From Zophobihabitans entericus (GTDB taxonomy: Bacteria; Pseudomonadota; Gammaproteobacteria; Enterobacterales; Orbaceae), in assembly GCF_011745665.1 (NCBI RefSeq), contig NZ_CP050253.1, positions 781,418 to 845,417 on the forward strand: 64,000 nt of DNA, written 5' to 3'. Position numbers and translations under genes: made by a program. Shown here piece after piece: positions 9,653 to 19,240 of this stretch. Positions within the stretch are counted from its first letter, which is position 1. The number at the start of each line of letters is the position of its first letter. The notes under the pieces were generated by a model. The model ran no database searches and had not been told where the DNA came from. It saw only the letters and a list, made by a program, of their open reading frames with translations.

Positions 9653-10624
9653 ATGCAACTCATTGATAATTATCAACGAAGATTTCGTTATCTTCGCCTA
9701 TCTGTAACTGAACGCTGTAATTTTCAGTGTCAGTATTGCTTGCCTGATGGCTATCAGGCCGGTAATCAATCGTTTCTCTCTTTTAATGAACTGGAAAATG
9801 TGGTTAAAGGTTTTGTCGGACTGGGGATCAATAAACTTCGTTTAACAGGTGGTGAACCAACGTTACGCCGTGATTTTACTGATTTGGTTGCAATGGTAAG
9901 TGAACACTCACAAATTAAAACAGTGGCTGTCACAACTAATGGCTATCGGGTACTTTCTGATGTACATCACTGGCAAGCTGCAGGACTTAATGCGATTAAT
10001 ATTAGTGTGGATAGTTTATCAGCTAATAGCTTTGCATTAATCACCGGGCAGGATAAATTAAAAGAAACCTTAGCTGGGGTAGAAAGGGCGCTTGAAGTCG
10101 GGATTCCTTCCGTTAAAATTAATACGGTTTTGTTAAAAGGTTTAAGTGACAAATTAAGCGATTACCTGAACTGGATTAAAGATCGTAAAGTTTCACTCAG
10201 ATTTATTGAATTGATGGAAACCGGTGAAAGTGCTACGTTCTTTCAGCGCTATCACACCTCTGGTGCCGTTATTGAAAAACAACTTATCGAACAGGGTTGG
10301 CTACTGGAGTTGAAAGGTGAACTGGATGGGCCAGCTAAAGTCTATTCACATCCTGATTATCAGGGGAAAATCGGTCTGATTATGCCGTATTCAAAGAACT
10401 TTTGTCAGAGCTGTAATCGCCTGCGGGTTTCTTCATCCGGTAAGTTTCATTTTTGTCTATTTGGTAATGAGGGAATTGATATTCGTGATTTACTACAAAA
10501 TAGTAGTCAAAGCGATGATCTTAAAAATAGAATCTTACATGCGCTGGAGCGTAAACCAGAAAGCCATTTCTTGCAACAACACCAAACCGGGGTATTAAAA
10601 AACCTGTCACAAATTGGTGGTTAG
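9653..10624 (+). CDS. moaA: GTP 3',8-cyclase MoaA (molybdenum cofactor biosynthesis)
   Basis: MoaA is a radical-SAM enzyme that converts GTP to 3',8-cyclo-7,8-dihydro-GTP, the first step of molybdopterin synthesis. The N-terminal SAM cluster motif is CNFQCQYC (residues 18-25), followed by [10 protein letters not shown]. The C-terminal cluster is [18 protein letters not shown], and the protein ends in the essential double glycine (SQIGG). An upstream in-frame start at 9572 would add 27 residues unlike any MoaA and would lie in the riboswitch; ATG 9653 gives 323 residues against 329 in E. coli. The usual partners moaBCDE do not follow. The 3' end overlaps the convergent gluQRS by 18 bp. Confidence 0.95.
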   Translation: MQLIDNYQRRFRYLRLSVTERCNFQCQYCLPDGYQAGNQSFLSFNELENVVKGFVGLGINKLRLTGGEPTLRRDFTDLVAMVSEHSQIKTVAVTTNGYRVLSDVHHWQAAGLNAINISVDSLSANSFALITGQDKLKETLAGVERALEVGIPSVKINTVLLKGLSDKLSDYLNWIKDRKVSLRFIELMETGESATFFQRYHTSGAVIEKQLIEQGWLLELKGELDGPAKVYSHPDYQGKIGLIMPYSKNFCQSCNRLRVSSSGKFHFCLFGNEGIDIRDLLQNSSQSDDLKNRILHALERKPESHFLQQHQTGVLKNLSQIGG

Positions 10625-11494
10625 ATATTGATCCTGTTTTGGTACACGAGTCAGATCCCAGTGCTTTATTGCCCAGTCAAGCAATTGTTCTTTTGTTCCG
10701 TCCTGCCAGTTTTCTGGTAGAGACTGGTTGAGAAATTCTAATACTCTACCCAGAGTTTGTACTACCGGTTGACCAGAGACCGGCAACGCGTGATTTTGTT
10801 TAGAGAGCTTACTACCATCACTGTTTAATGCTAAGGGTAGATGAATAAAGTCTGGGACTTTCCACTGAAAATGCCGGAAAAAAGCAATTTGTCTGACGGT
10901 AGGTTCAAGTAAGTCTGCCCCGCGCACAATTTCAGTCACTCCCTGATAATGATCATCCAGAACTACCGCTAAATTATAGGCAAACAGGCCATCGCGGCGT
11001 AAAATCACAAAATCTTCTTCTGCTAATTTTTTATTAACTTGTTGCAGACCTCTTAATTTATCACTGAATTGATAAACTGGATTATTTTGCAAGTAACGTA
11101 TGGCTAACGGTTGGGAGCTGGTATCTGGTGTTAAATGCAGGTTACGACAATGTTGATCGTAGAATCCGCCTAAAGACTGAATACGTTGTCGGGTACAATC
11201 ACAATAGTAGGCATGGTGGCTAGTTAGTAATTGATGGATGATTTCACGATAACGTTCATGGCAATCAGATTGGTATAAAACCTGATCGTCCCAGTACAAA
11301 CCAAAACTTTCTAAAACAGAGAGAATACGCTTACTTGCGCCAGCAATTTCACGCGGGGGATCGATATCTTCGATTCGAACCAGCCATGTGCCATGTTGAG
11401 ATTTAGCCTGAAGGTAACTGCCGATTGCGGTAACCAGTGACCCGAAATGCAGGTCACCAGAAGGAGATGGTGCAAAACGTCCAATGTAATGCAT
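10607..11494 (-). CDS. gluQRS: Glutamyl-Q tRNA(Asp) synthetase
   Basis: GluQRS activates glutamate and attaches it to queuosine at the wobble position of tRNA(Asp). The 295-residue protein is a truncated glutamyl-tRNA synthetase catalytic core without an anticodon-binding domain. It has the class I HIGH-like motif in [15 protein letters not shown] (residues 6-20), zinc ligands in [22 protein letters not shown] (about 97-118) and a KMSKS-like loop [10 protein letters not shown] (near 229). It follows dksA on the same strand with a 21-bp gap, as in E. coli. Confidence 0.95.
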   Translation of the reverse strand: MHYIGRFAPSPSGDLHFGSLVTAIGSYLQAKSQHGTWLVRIEDIDPPREIAGASKRILSVLESFGLYWDDQVLYQSDCHERYREIIHQLLTSHHAYYCDCTRQRIQSLGGFYDQHCRNLHLTPDTSSQPLAIRYLQNNPVYQFSDKLRGLQQVNKKLAEEDFVILRRDGLFAYNLAVVLDDHYQGVTEIVRGADLLEPTVRQIAFFRHFQWKVPDFIHLPLALNSDGSKLSKQNHALPVSGQPVVQTLGRVLEFLNQSLPENWQDGTKEQLLDWAIKHWDLTRVPKQDQYLTTNL

Positions 11495-11515
11495 CGTTAA
11501 GACTTACTGACTGTA

Positions 11516-11971
11516 TTAGTACCCCATTTGTTTTTCACGGAGTTCAGCTACAGTTTTACAATCAATACAAAGATCGGCTGTTGGTCTGGCTTCTAAACGG
11601 CGAATACCAATCTCAACACCACAAGAATCACAGAATCCAAAATCGTTGTCTTCAATTTTCTTTAATGTTTTTTCAATTTTTTTAATTAGTTTACGTTCAC
11701 GGTCGCGAGTACGTAGCTCTAAGCTAAATTCTTCTTCTTGTGTAGCGCGATCAGCGGGATCTGGGAAGTTGGCGGCTTCATCTTGCATATGTGTTACCGT
11801 CTTATCCATTTCACCACGTAACTGCTCTAACCAGGCTTCCAGAATTAGTTTAAAATGCTGAAGCTGCTTAGGATTCATGTACTCTTCACCTTTCTTTTCT
11901 TGGTATGGCGCAAGTCCGGCCATCGCTAAAATACTTAAAGATGATGAGGCTGCTTTTTGTTCCTTCTTCAC
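11516..11971 (-). CDS. dksA: RNA polymerase-binding transcription factor DksA
   Basis: DksA binds the secondary channel of RNA polymerase and, with ppGpp, mediates the stringent response. The protein has 151 residues, exactly the E. coli length. The coiled-coil tip carries the acidic pair in [14 protein letters not shown] (Asp near 71 and 74). The C-terminal four-cysteine zinc finger is [12 protein letters not shown]...LCIDC, and the end is EIREKQM-like (ELREKQMGY). Only the first ~15 residues differ noticeably from E. coli. The yceD promoter with its GC-rich discriminator in this same window would be a natural DksA/ppGpp target. Confidence 0.98.
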   Translation of the reverse strand: MKKEQKAASSSLSILAMAGLAPYQEKKGEEYMNPKQLQHFKLILEAWLEQLRGEMDKTVTHMQDEAANFPDPADRATQEEEFSLELRTRDRERKLIKKIEKTLKKIEDNDFGFCDSCGVEIGIRRLEARPTADLCIDCKTVAELREKQMGY

Positions 11972-12159
11972 TGCAATCTCCTATATACAATTAATTTCAG
12001 TGTCTATTTTCTGAAAAATCAGGTCACCTAATAATCAGAAACGCTAAACTATAGCAATTATTTTTCAGTTCACAAGTTGTTTTTTTCGATTATTTGAAAT
12101 GGCTTTGTTTATATTCAGTTTTTTATCAAAAAATACTGATTATTTAAACAGCGTATTGT

Positions 12160-12639
12160 TTACCATTTAGTCATTCCGTTCATCGAAATGCGCTTCAATA
12201 ACGATTGTAATATGACACCGTCAGGCAGAATAAGTTCTGGTGCTAAATCAAATAATGGATAGAGCATAAACTCTCTGTTTTGCATATCGTAGTGAGGAAT
12301 AGTCAGACGAGGGGTTTGAATAGTTTGATTACCATAAAGGAGAATATCTAAGTCCAGAGTGCGCGGTCCCCAGCGGTGGGCTTTTCGCTCTCGACCTTGT
12401 TGTTGTTCAATCTTTTGTGTCTCGTCAAGGAGCTGTTCTGGCGACAACTCCGTTTGTATTTGCACAACAGCATTCAGATAGTCAGGCTGATCTTGCGGGC
12501 CAAGGGGCTTACTGCGATAAAAAGGAGAAACTGCGATAAAGGCCGTCTTAGGAATAAGGGATATTGCCTTAAGCGCATTATTAACTTGTTCTAGTGGATT
12601 TGCCAGATTACTGCCAAGTGCAATATAGACGGTGACCAC
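12160..12639 (-). CDS. folK: 2-amino-4-hydroxy-6-hydroxymethyldihydropteridine pyrophosphokinase (HPPK)
   Basis: FolK transfers pyrophosphate from ATP to 6-hydroxymethyl-7,8-dihydropterin in folate synthesis. Its 159 residues equal the E. coli length. Family motifs are VYIALGSNLANPLEQV at the start, PLGPQDQPDYLNAVVQI, and RWGPRTLDLDILLYG (about 89-103) with the Mg-binding Asp pair, then IPHYDMQNREFMLYPL. In E. coli pcnB lies between gluQ and folK; it is absent here. Confidence 0.97.
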   Translation of the reverse strand: MVTVYIALGSNLANPLEQVNNALKAISLIPKTAFIAVSPFYRSKPLGPQDQPDYLNAVVQIQTELSPEQLLDETQKIEQQQGRERKAHRWGPRTLDLDILLYGNQTIQTPRLTIPHYDMQNREFMLYPLFDLAPELILPDGVILQSLLKRISMNGMTKW

Positions 12640-12743
12640 AATTGTTCTCCTAATAAAACAGGCAAATAACCCTTAACAAACAAAATAACAGCCCATATAC
12701 TAACATAGTTAGTTATCTATTGAGTACTACTTGGGAGAATAAC

Positions 12744-13493
12744 ATGAGTGTGGTATTAGTTACCGGTGCCTCTGCTGGTTTTGGTAAAGCGATCTGTCAA
12801 AAACTTATCGCTGATGGATTTTCTGTTATTGGCACAGCAAGACGACTTGATAAGTTACAAGAACTGCAAAAAGAGTTGGGGGATAAGTTCCTGCCCCTGC
12901 AATTAGACGTTACCGATTTGACCGCCATTGAGGCTTTACCTGGTAAAATCCCTCCGTCATTCCAACCGATTGATATTTTGATCAATAATGCCGGACTTGC
13001 ACTTGGCCTCGAACCTGCTAATGAGGTGCCTTTTCAGTATTGGGATACGATGGTACACACTAATATTTTAGGACTGATTAAATTAACCCATACTCTGTTA
13101 CCTGAGATGGTTAAACGTAATCATGGCTATATTATTAATCTGGGTTCAATCGCTGGTACTTATCCATATAAAGGTGGCAATGTGTATGGGGCAACCAAAG
13201 CCTTTGTACGTCAGTTCAGCTTAAATTTACGTACTGATTTACTGGGTAAAAAGATTCGTGTGACAAATATTGAGCCCGGTCTGTGTGGCGGAACAGAGTT
13301 TTCTAATGTACGTTTTGGTGATGATAAAAAAGCAGCAGAAGTCTATACTGGCGTTGATTTTGTCACTGCGGGTGATATTGCTAATACTATTTCCTGGTTA
13401 ATCAGTATGCCTGAACATTTTAATGTTAATAGTATTGAGATTATGCCAACAGCACAGGCTCCAGCGGGAATGAGTGTTGCTAAAAATATGTAG
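12744..13493 (+). CDS. ydfG: NADP-dependent 3-hydroxy acid dehydrogenase / short-chain reductase YdfG
   Basis: This 249-residue short-chain dehydrogenase closely resembles E. coli YdfG, which oxidises serine, allo-threonine and 3-hydroxy acids and reduces malonic semialdehyde. The cofactor motif is TGASAGFGKAI (residues 7-17) with a following Arg-Arg for NADP. NNAGLALG, the catalytic Ser in NLGSIAGTYPY, and Tyr-x3-Lys in VYGATKAFVRQFSLNLRTDL are all present. ATG 12744 is preferred over an in-frame TTG at 12720 because GGGAG lies at the right distance and the product then starts as the family does. Confidence 0.95.
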   Translation: MSVVLVTGASAGFGKAICQKLIADGFSVIGTARRLDKLQELQKELGDKFLPLQLDVTDLTAIEALPGKIPPSFQPIDILINNAGLALGLEPANEVPFQYWDTMVHTNILGLIKLTHTLLPEMVKRNHGYIINLGSIAGTYPYKGGNVYGATKAFVRQFSLNLRTDLLGKKIRVTNIEPGLCGGTEFSNVRFGDDKKAAEVYTGVDFVTAGDIANTISWLISMPEHFNVNSIEIMPTAQAPAGMSVAKNM

Positions 13494-13507
13494 TTTTCAT
13501 TGAGAAT

Positions 13508-13566
13508 ATGCAAATAAATCAATAATTTAAATATTTTCAACCCCTTGATTTATTTGCATTTTTTTT
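13508..13566 (+). terminator. intrinsic terminator after ydfG
   Basis: A perfect 15-bp stem (ATGCAAATAAATCAA at 13508-13522 with its complement at 13545-13559) is followed by eight T residues. The 22-nt loop is long, but stem and T-tract are strong. Confidence 0.8.
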
Positions 13567-13682
13567 AATGCTTATATCTTACTTTGTTGTAGCAAATTAC
13601 TCATTTTCCTAAAATTACACTTGCACTTATTTTTTAGCGTTGCTATTCTTTTCCACTCTATTTTTTATTGAGGTTATAACAG

Positions 13683-14012
13683 ATGACATTTACGCAAGCA
13701 GTGACCAATTTTGCTAAAAGCTTGCCGGGTACAGATTCTTATGTAAACCTGCGTAACGCCATGCAAACCCTTATTAAGGATGATTCAGCTAATGCGGCTG
13801 TTTATTTTCTTATCTTTGGTTTTGCCCGTACTTACGTCATGTTATATGAAGATCAGGAAGTGTCGCCTCAATTTGCTGAAGATAACCAAAAGCTCATGCT
13901 CAGTTATCTGAATACTTTAAATGCTGCGTTGCAAAAGAGTAATGCAGCCGAACTTTATCAGGCGATGAATGATGTCGTCGTGAAGTACGAAGAAAGCAAA
14001 AAAGTATTTTAA
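13683..14012 (+). CDS. small alpha-helical protein of unknown function (109 aa)
   Basis: I do not recognise this family. A GAGG ribosome-binding site 9 bases upstream of the ATG, an own terminator downstream and normal codon use support a real gene. The product is 109 residues, soluble-looking and mostly helical, with one hydrophobic stretch (AAVYFLIFGFARTYVML, about 39-55). That stretch could be a buried helix rather than a membrane segment because Arg lies in the middle. There is no signal peptide, no cysteine and no obvious catalytic motif. It lies between ydfG and the thr operon and is probably monocistronic. Confidence 0.75.
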   Translation: MTFTQAVTNFAKSLPGTDSYVNLRNAMQTLIKDDSANAAVYFLIFGFARTYVMLYEDQEVSPQFAEDNQKLMLSYLNTLNAALQKSNAAELYQAMNDVVVKYEESKKVF

Positions 14013-14018
14013 TATTTT

Positions 14019-14052
14019 ATCAGCCCGGCTTATGTCGGGCTGATTTGTTTTT
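14019..14052 (+). terminator. intrinsic terminator after the 109-aa ORF
   Basis: A 9-bp GC-rich stem ATCAGCCCG / CGGGCTGAT (14019-14027 and 14036-14044) with an 8-nt loop is followed by TTGTTTTT. Confidence 0.88.
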
Positions 14053-14115
14053 AGGTTCCATTATTTTTTAAGCTGTAAATAAAACCGTACGATGTAAATA
14101 ATTTAAGATATTTTA

Positions 14116-14144
14116 TTGACAAGCGGATTGTTTTACTTTAAAAC
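14116..14144 (+). promoter_or_regulatory. candidate sigma-70 promoter of the thr operon
   Basis: TTGACA at 14116-14121 is a consensus -35 element. After a 17-bp spacer comes TAAAAC (14139-14144) as a fair -10. Transcription would begin about 40 bp before the leader peptide. Confidence 0.6.
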
Positions 14145-14188
14145 CTTACAGAATGTAGTTATATAGAATTAACGAAGAAGCTAAATTA

Positions 14189-14260
14189 ATGATACTAAAT
14201 ATTGTTCTTGGCACCATTATTATTACCACCTCTGGGACCACCGGTAGCAGAGCGGGTTGA
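14189..14260 (+). CDS. thrL: thr operon leader peptide
   Basis: This 23-codon ORF encodes MILNIVLGTIIITTSGTTGSRAG, with five Thr and five Ile codons clustered in the middle, and ends directly before an attenuator. In E. coli ThrL the same two amino acids control the operon: ribosome stalling when charged tRNA-Thr or tRNA-Ile is scarce favours the antiterminator. The sequence differs from E. coli ThrL, so conservation is of composition and layout only. GAAGAAG-like purines precede the ATG at a suitable distance. Confidence 0.88.
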   Translation: MILNIVLGTIIITTSGTTGSRAG

Positions 14261-14312
14261 TATTGCTGTTAAAAGATCAATATAAAACCCGCTAAAATTG
14301 GCGGGTTTTTTT
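14230..14312 (+). terminator. threonine/isoleucine attenuator with alternative hairpins
   Basis: The terminator stem is AAACCCGC (14285-14292) with GCGGGTTT (14301-14308), followed by T residues. A competing antiterminator pairs AGCGGGTT plus GATATTG (14251-14265) with CAATAT plus AACCCGCT (14278-14293). A pause hairpin CTCTG / CAGAG (14230-14234 and 14248-14252) covers the last Thr codons of the leader. This is the standard three-way arrangement of amino-acid operon attenuation. Confidence 0.88.
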
Positions 14313-14369
14313 ATGTCTGAAGATTATTTATTTACTGTGACCATCAACAAACAAGAGAAAGGGTGCAAT

Positions 14370-16826
14370 ATGAGAGTCTTAAAATTTGGAGGTACATCCG
14401 TTGCTAATGCCGAACGTTTTCTTCGGGTAGCAGATATTATCGAAAACAAATTAAAACAAGAACAGATTGCTACCGTACTCTCTGCACCGGCAAAAATTAC
14501 TAATCATCTGGTCGCGATGGTTGAAAAAACGGTCGCAGGGCAAGACATCCAAAGTAATATGTATGATGCAGAAAAAATCTTTGCTGACATATTAGAAGGC
14601 CTGAACAAGCAATTGCCGGGTTTTGCTTATGCAGAAATGAAAGAGTTTGTTGATAAAGAGATTGCTAACTTAAAACAGCTATTACATGGTGTGGCTCTGC
14701 TTGGACAATGTCCAGATAGTGTTAATGCGATGATTATCTGCCGTGGTGAAAAGCTCTCTATCGCCATTATGTCGGCAGTACTCAAAGCGCGCGGACATAA
14801 AGTGGCTGTTATCAATCCGGTGTCAATGCTTCTTGCCCATGGTGGTTATTTAGAATCAACTGTTGATATTAATGAATCAACTCGTCGTATTGCTCAGCTA
14901 AATATCGCTGATGATGAAGTGATTTTAATGGCGGGTTTCACTGCTGGTAATGATAAAGGTGAATTGGTTGTTTTAGGTCGTAATGGTTCTGATTATTCTG
15001 CAGCGGTATTGGCTGCCTGTCTGCGTGCCAGCTACTGTGAAATCTGGACTGACGTTGATGGTGCTTATACTTGTGACCCGCGTATTGTGGCTGATGCCAA
15101 GCTGCTTAAATCAATGTCATATCAGGAGGCGATGGAGCTTTCTTACTTCGGTGCTAAAGTGTTACACCCGCGTACTATCTCTCCTATCGCTCAGTTCCAG
15201 ATTCCTTGCTTAATTAAAAATACCAATAATCCTGATGCTCCGGGTACGATTATCGGGGTTGAAGATTTAGATATTAATTATCCGGTGAAAGGTATCACTA
15301 ATTTAAACAACATGGCGATGATTAACGTATCTGGCCCGGGTTTAAAAGGTATGGTTGGTATGTCGGCACGTGTTTTCTCTGCCATGTCTTATGCTGGCAT
15401 TTCGGTGGTATTAATCACTCAGTCTTCATCAGAATATAGTATCAGTTTCTGTGTGCCACAATCTGAGCTTTATCAGGCAGAAGAAGCATTGCATGAAGAG
15501 TTCTATTTAGAACTCAAAGATGGATTACTTGAACCTCTTGAAATCATTGAACGTTTAGCGATTATCTCAGTAGTAGGTGACGGAATGCGTACAATGAAAG
15601 GTCTGTCAGCAAGATTTTTTACCGCACTGGCACAGGCTAGTATTAATATTGTAGCTATTGCTCAGGGTTCATCAGAACGTTCGATCTCTGTTGTGGTCGA
15701 TAATGATATCGCTGTTATGGGTGTCAAAGTAGCACACCAAATGCTATTTGGCACTGACCAGATCTTAGACGTGTTTGTGGTTGGTGTTGGTGGCGTTGGT
15801 GGTGCGCTGATTGATCAAATTGAGCGTCAACAAGAGTGGCTGAAGAATAAACAGATTGATTTACGTGTCTGCGGTCTGGCTAACTCACGCCATGTGCTCT
15901 TAGATACCAATGGGATTAACTTAACTAACTGGCGTGAGAAAGTGAAGCAGAGCGAAACCGCTTTTGAACTCGAGCATCTGATTGCGTTTGCTAAAAATAA
16001 TCGCCTGCTTAATCCGATTTTAGTCGATTGTACTTCAAGTAGTGCAGTGGCTGATAAATATGCTGAGTTTTTAGAAAATGGTTTCCATGTAGTGACACCA
16101 AATAAGAAAGCTAACACCAGCTCTATGAGTTATTATCAGCGCCTGCGTCAGGCGGCGGCAAAAAGTAAACGTAAGTTCCAGTATGATACTAACGTGGGTG
16201 CCGGTTTACCGGTGATTGAAAACCTACAAAACCTATTAAATGCCGGTGATGAGCTGATTCGTTTCTCTGGTATCCTTTCTGGTTCTCTGTCCTTTATTTT
16301 CGGTAAGTTAGATGAAGGAATGTCGTTATCAGAAGCGACTTTACAAGCTAAAGAAAAGGGTTTCACTGAACCAGATCCGCGCGATGATTTATCTGGTATG
16401 GATATCGCCCGTAAATTACTGATTTTAGCCCGTGAATCAGGTCTACAATTGGAACTGGAGCAAATCAATGTCGAATCTGTACTTCCTGCTTCTTATTCAG
16501 AAGGTGATGTACATACATTCTTAAAACGTCTGCCTGATTTAGATGCTGAGTTTAAAGACAGGGTAGAGAAAGCTGCTAAGGAAGGTAAAGTATTACGTTA
16601 TGTCGGTAGTATTGATCACGGTCAGTGCTCAGTTAAAATTGAAGCTGTGGACAGCGATGATCCACTGTTTAAGATTAAAAATGGTGAAAATGCGCTGGCA
16701 TTTTATACCCGTTACTATCAACCTATACCTTTAGTACTAAGAGGTTATGGTGCAGGTAATGATGTAACAGCTGCCGGTGTCTTTGCCGATATACTCCGTA
16801 CGACATCAGCAAAATTAGGTGGATAA
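14370..16826 (+). CDS. thrA: Bifunctional aspartokinase I / homoserine dehydrogenase I
   Basis: ThrA phosphorylates aspartate and later reduces aspartate semialdehyde to homoserine, feeding threonine and methionine. The aspartokinase domain (about 1-300) begins [17 protein letters not shown] and has [16 protein letters not shown]. Two ACT-type regulatory units follow (about 315-460; [15 protein letters not shown] and [17 protein letters not shown]). The homoserine dehydrogenase domain has the NAD(P) motif [14 protein letters not shown] (near 472) and [16 protein letters not shown]. An apparent start at 14298 lies inside the attenuator and is rejected; ATG 14370 follows GAGAAAGGG and gives 818 residues (E. 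coli 820). Threonine feedback inhibition is expected from the ACT domains. Confidence 0.97.
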   Translation: MRVLKFGGTSVANAERFLRVADIIENKLKQEQIATVLSAPAKITNHLVAMVEKTVAGQDIQSNMYDAEKIFADILEGLNKQLPGFAYAEMKEFVDKEIANLKQLLHGVALLGQCPDSVNAMIICRGEKLSIAIMSAVLKARGHKVAVINPVSMLLAHGGYLESTVDINESTRRIAQLNIADDEVILMAGFTAGNDKGELVVLGRNGSDYSAAVLAACLRASYCEIWTDVDGAYTCDPRIVADAKLLKSMSYQEAMELSYFGAKVLHPRTISPIAQFQIPCLIKNTNNPDAPGTIIGVEDLDINYPVKGITNLNNMAMINVSGPGLKGMVGMSARVFSAMSYAGISVVLITQSSSEYSISFCVPQSELYQAEEALHEEFYLELKDGLLEPLEIIERLAIISVVGDGMRTMKGLSARFFTALAQASINIVAIAQGSSERSISVVVDNDIAVMGVKVAHQMLFGTDQILDVFVVGVGGVGGALIDQIERQQEWLKNKQIDLRVCGLANSRHVLLDTNGINLTNWREKVKQSETAFELEHLIAFAKNNRLLNPILVDCTSSSAVADKYAEFLENGFHVVTPNKKANTSSMSYYQRLRQAAAKSKRKFQYDTNVGAGLPVIENLQNLLNAGDELIRFSGILSGSLSFIFGKLDEGMSLSEATLQAKEKGFTEPDPRDDLSGMDIARKLLILARESGLQLELEQINVESVLPASYSEGDVHTFLKRLPDLDAEFKDRVEKAAKEGKVLRYVGSIDHGQCSVKIEAVDSDDPLFKIKNGENALAFYTRYYQPIPLVLRGYGAGNDVTAAGVFADILRTTSAKLGG

Positions 16827-17774
16827 ATGACAACTAAACAAATAACTGTGTATGCGCCGGCTTCAATGGCTAATGTCAGTGTTGGTTTTGATATTTTAGG
16901 TGCAGCGGTCAGTCCAATCGACGGTCAGCATTTAGGAGATTGTATTACGGTTAAAGCCGCAGATACTTTCTCTTTAAAAAGTGAAGGACATTTTGTCAAA
17001 AAGCTACCAAGAAACCCTAAATACAATATTGTGTACCAATGTTGGGAACGCTTTTGTCAGGCGATGGGTAAAAAATTACCCGTTGAAATGACGCTGGCAA
17101 AAAATATGCCAATTGGTTCTGGTCTGGGCTCCAGTGCCTGTTCTGTAGTCGGTGCTTTTGTCGCATTAAATGAGTTTTTTGATCGCCCATTTGATGAAAT
17201 TCAAATGTTAACCATGATGGGTGAGCTGGAAGGCAGAATCTCCGGCAGTGTACATTATGATAATGTGGCGCCGTGTTATTTAGGTGGTATGCAACTTATC
17301 CTTAATGCAGGCGGCGTGATCAGCCAGTCATTACCGGTTTTTGATGACTGGTACTGGGTGATGGCTTATCCGGGTATCAAAGTCTCAACGGCTGAAGCGC
17401 GGGCAATTTTACCTGCACAATATAAGAAGCAGGATTGCGTTGATCATGGCCGTCATGCTGGTGGTTTTGTGCATGCTTGCTATACTAATCAGCCAAAACT
17501 TGCAGCGGCTTTAATGCAGGATGTCATTGCCGAGCCTTACCGTAAAGATTTATTACCTAACTTCGATAATGTCAGAGCTGGTGTAGCTGAGCTTGGCGCT
17601 CTGGCAAGTGGTATTTCTGGTTCCGGCCCGACAATGTTTGTGGTAGCAGAAAATAAACAGCAGGCAGAAGCCATATCACAGTGGTTACAGGTTCACTATT
17701 TACAAAACAGTGACGGATTTATTCATATCTGTAAGATTGATAAACAAGGCGCAAGAGTGATTCACCGCCAGTAG
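16827..17774 (+). CDS. thrB: Homoserine kinase
   Basis: ThrB (GHMP kinase family) phosphorylates homoserine at the gamma-hydroxyl. The product has 315 residues (E. coli 310). It starts with [20 protein letters not shown] and carries the glycine-rich ATP loop [17 protein letters not shown] (about 92-108) and the C-terminal [12 protein letters not shown] motif. The ATG directly abuts the thrA stop codon, so translation is coupled. Confidence 0.97.
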   Translation: MTTKQITVYAPASMANVSVGFDILGAAVSPIDGQHLGDCITVKAADTFSLKSEGHFVKKLPRNPKYNIVYQCWERFCQAMGKKLPVEMTLAKNMPIGSGLGSSACSVVGAFVALNEFFDRPFDEIQMLTMMGELEGRISGSVHYDNVAPCYLGGMQLILNAGGVISQSLPVFDDWYWVMAYPGIKVSTAEARAILPAQYKKQDCVDHGRHAGGFVHACYTNQPKLAAALMQDVIAEPYRKDLLPNFDNVRAGVAELGALASGISGSGPTMFVVAENKQQAEAISQWLQVHYLQNSDGFIHICKIDKQGARVIHRQ

Positions 17775-17794
17775 CAGAATAACGGAAAAAGACT

Positions 17795-19084
17795 ATGAAA
17801 CTATATAATTTAAAAGATCATTCAGAACAAGTAAGTTTTGCTCAGGCAGTGCGTCAGGGGCTTGGACGTGGACAGGGTTTATTCTTCCCGCAGGATTTAC
17901 CTAAGTTTTCAGCGACTGAAATTGAACAGTTATTACAACTGAATTTTGTCGATCGTAGCGCTAAGATTTTATCAGCATTTATTGGTGATGAAATTTCTGC
18001 AGAAGATGTTAAACGCTGTGTTGGTAACGCATTCCAGTTTCCGGCTCCGGTTAAATCAGTGGAAAGTGATATCGGCACATTAGAGCTTTTCCATGGCCCA
18101 ACACTGGCCTTTAAAGATTTTGGTGGCCGTTTTATGGCACAAGCTTTAGTACAGGTGGCTAAAGACAATAAAATTACAATTTTAACGGCAACATCAGGTG
18201 ATACTGGTGCGGCGGTGGCGCACGCCTTCTATCATCTGCCTAATATCCGTGTAGTTATCCTGTATCCAAATGGTAAAATTAGCCCTCTGCAGGAAAAACT
18301 GTTCTGCACACTGGGTGATAATATTCATACGATCGCTATCGATGGTGACTTTGATGCCTGTCAGGCACTGGTTAAAAATGCCTTTGACGATCAGGAGCTA
18401 AAATCTGCGATTGGTTTAAACTCTGCCAACTCAATTAATATCAGCCGTTTAATGGCGCAGATTTGTTATTATTTTGAAGCTTATGCTCAGTTAAATGCAC
18501 AGCAACGCAAAAACCTAGTCATTTCTGTTCCAAGTGGTAATTTTGGTGATTTAACCGCGGGTTTACTGGCTAAAACGATGGGGCTGCCAATTAAACGCTT
18601 TATCGCAGCCACTAATGCCAATGATACGGTACCTCGATATTTAGAAACAGGTGTGTGGGAACCTCATGCAACGGTAGCAACGCTTTCTAATGCGATGGAT
18701 GTCAGTCAGCCAAATAATTGGCCACGTATTGAAGAGATCTTTAAGCGCGAAAACTGGGCACTGAAGTCGCTCTCTCATGGTGCCGTAAATGATGAAGTTA
18801 CCAAAGAGACCATGCGTGAGCTTGATAGTAAAGGCTATCTATCTGAACCACATGGTGCCATTGCTTACCGGGTACTACGTGATCAGCTGCAAGCTGGTGA
18901 ATATGGCCTGTTCCTTGGTACTGCTCACCCGGCTAAGTTCCGTGAAGTGGTTGAAGAGACCTTAAAACATAAAATCGATTTACCAAAAGAGCTGGCGCAG
19001 CGTGCTGACTTACCGCTGTTATCACATTTTATGTCGGCAGATTTTGCGAAATTACGCCAGTTTTTAATGGCACTGGATTGGTAA
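17795..19084 (+). CDS. thrC: Threonine synthase
   Basis: ThrC is a PLP enzyme converting O-phosphohomoserine to threonine, completing the thrABC operon. It has 429 residues (E. coli 428). The PLP lysine lies in GPTLAFKDFGGRFMAQ (about residue 107), followed by TATSGDTGAAVAHAFY, which binds the cofactor phosphate region, and SVPSGNFGDLTAG. The gap from thrB is 20 bp with GGAAAAAG as ribosome-binding site. No clear intrinsic terminator is visible in the following 156 bp. Confidence 0.97.
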   Translation: MKLYNLKDHSEQVSFAQAVRQGLGRGQGLFFPQDLPKFSATEIEQLLQLNFVDRSAKILSAFIGDEISAEDVKRCVGNAFQFPAPVKSVESDIGTLELFHGPTLAFKDFGGRFMAQALVQVAKDNKITILTATSGDTGAAVAHAFYHLPNIRVVILYPNGKISPLQEKLFCTLGDNIHTIAIDGDFDACQALVKNAFDDQELKSAIGLNSANSINISRLMAQICYYFEAYAQLNAQQRKNLVISVPSGNFGDLTAGLLAKTMGLPIKRFIAATNANDTVPRYLETGVWEPHATVATLSNAMDVSQPNNWPRIEEIFKRENWALKSLSHGAVNDEVTKETMRELDSKGYLSEPHGAIAYRVLRDQLQAGEYGLFLGTAHPAKFREVVEETLKHKIDLPKELAQRADLPLLSHFMSADFAKLRQFLMALDW

Positions 19085-19240
19085 TTTTTTGATTTTATTT
19101 GAAATTTATAGCTATAAAAAGTCTGTTAGGCAATAGAGTAGAATTTGTGTATTATAAACTTGGTTGATTTTGCGTGGTGAAATCAGCCTCTGGATGTAAA
19201 CAGAATTCTACTATTAAACAAAAATAAGCAAGAGAAAATT

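Noticed and set aside
14298-14369. Upstream extension of thrA
   Set aside because: It would place the start in the attenuator T-tract and add residues absent from all ThrA proteins.
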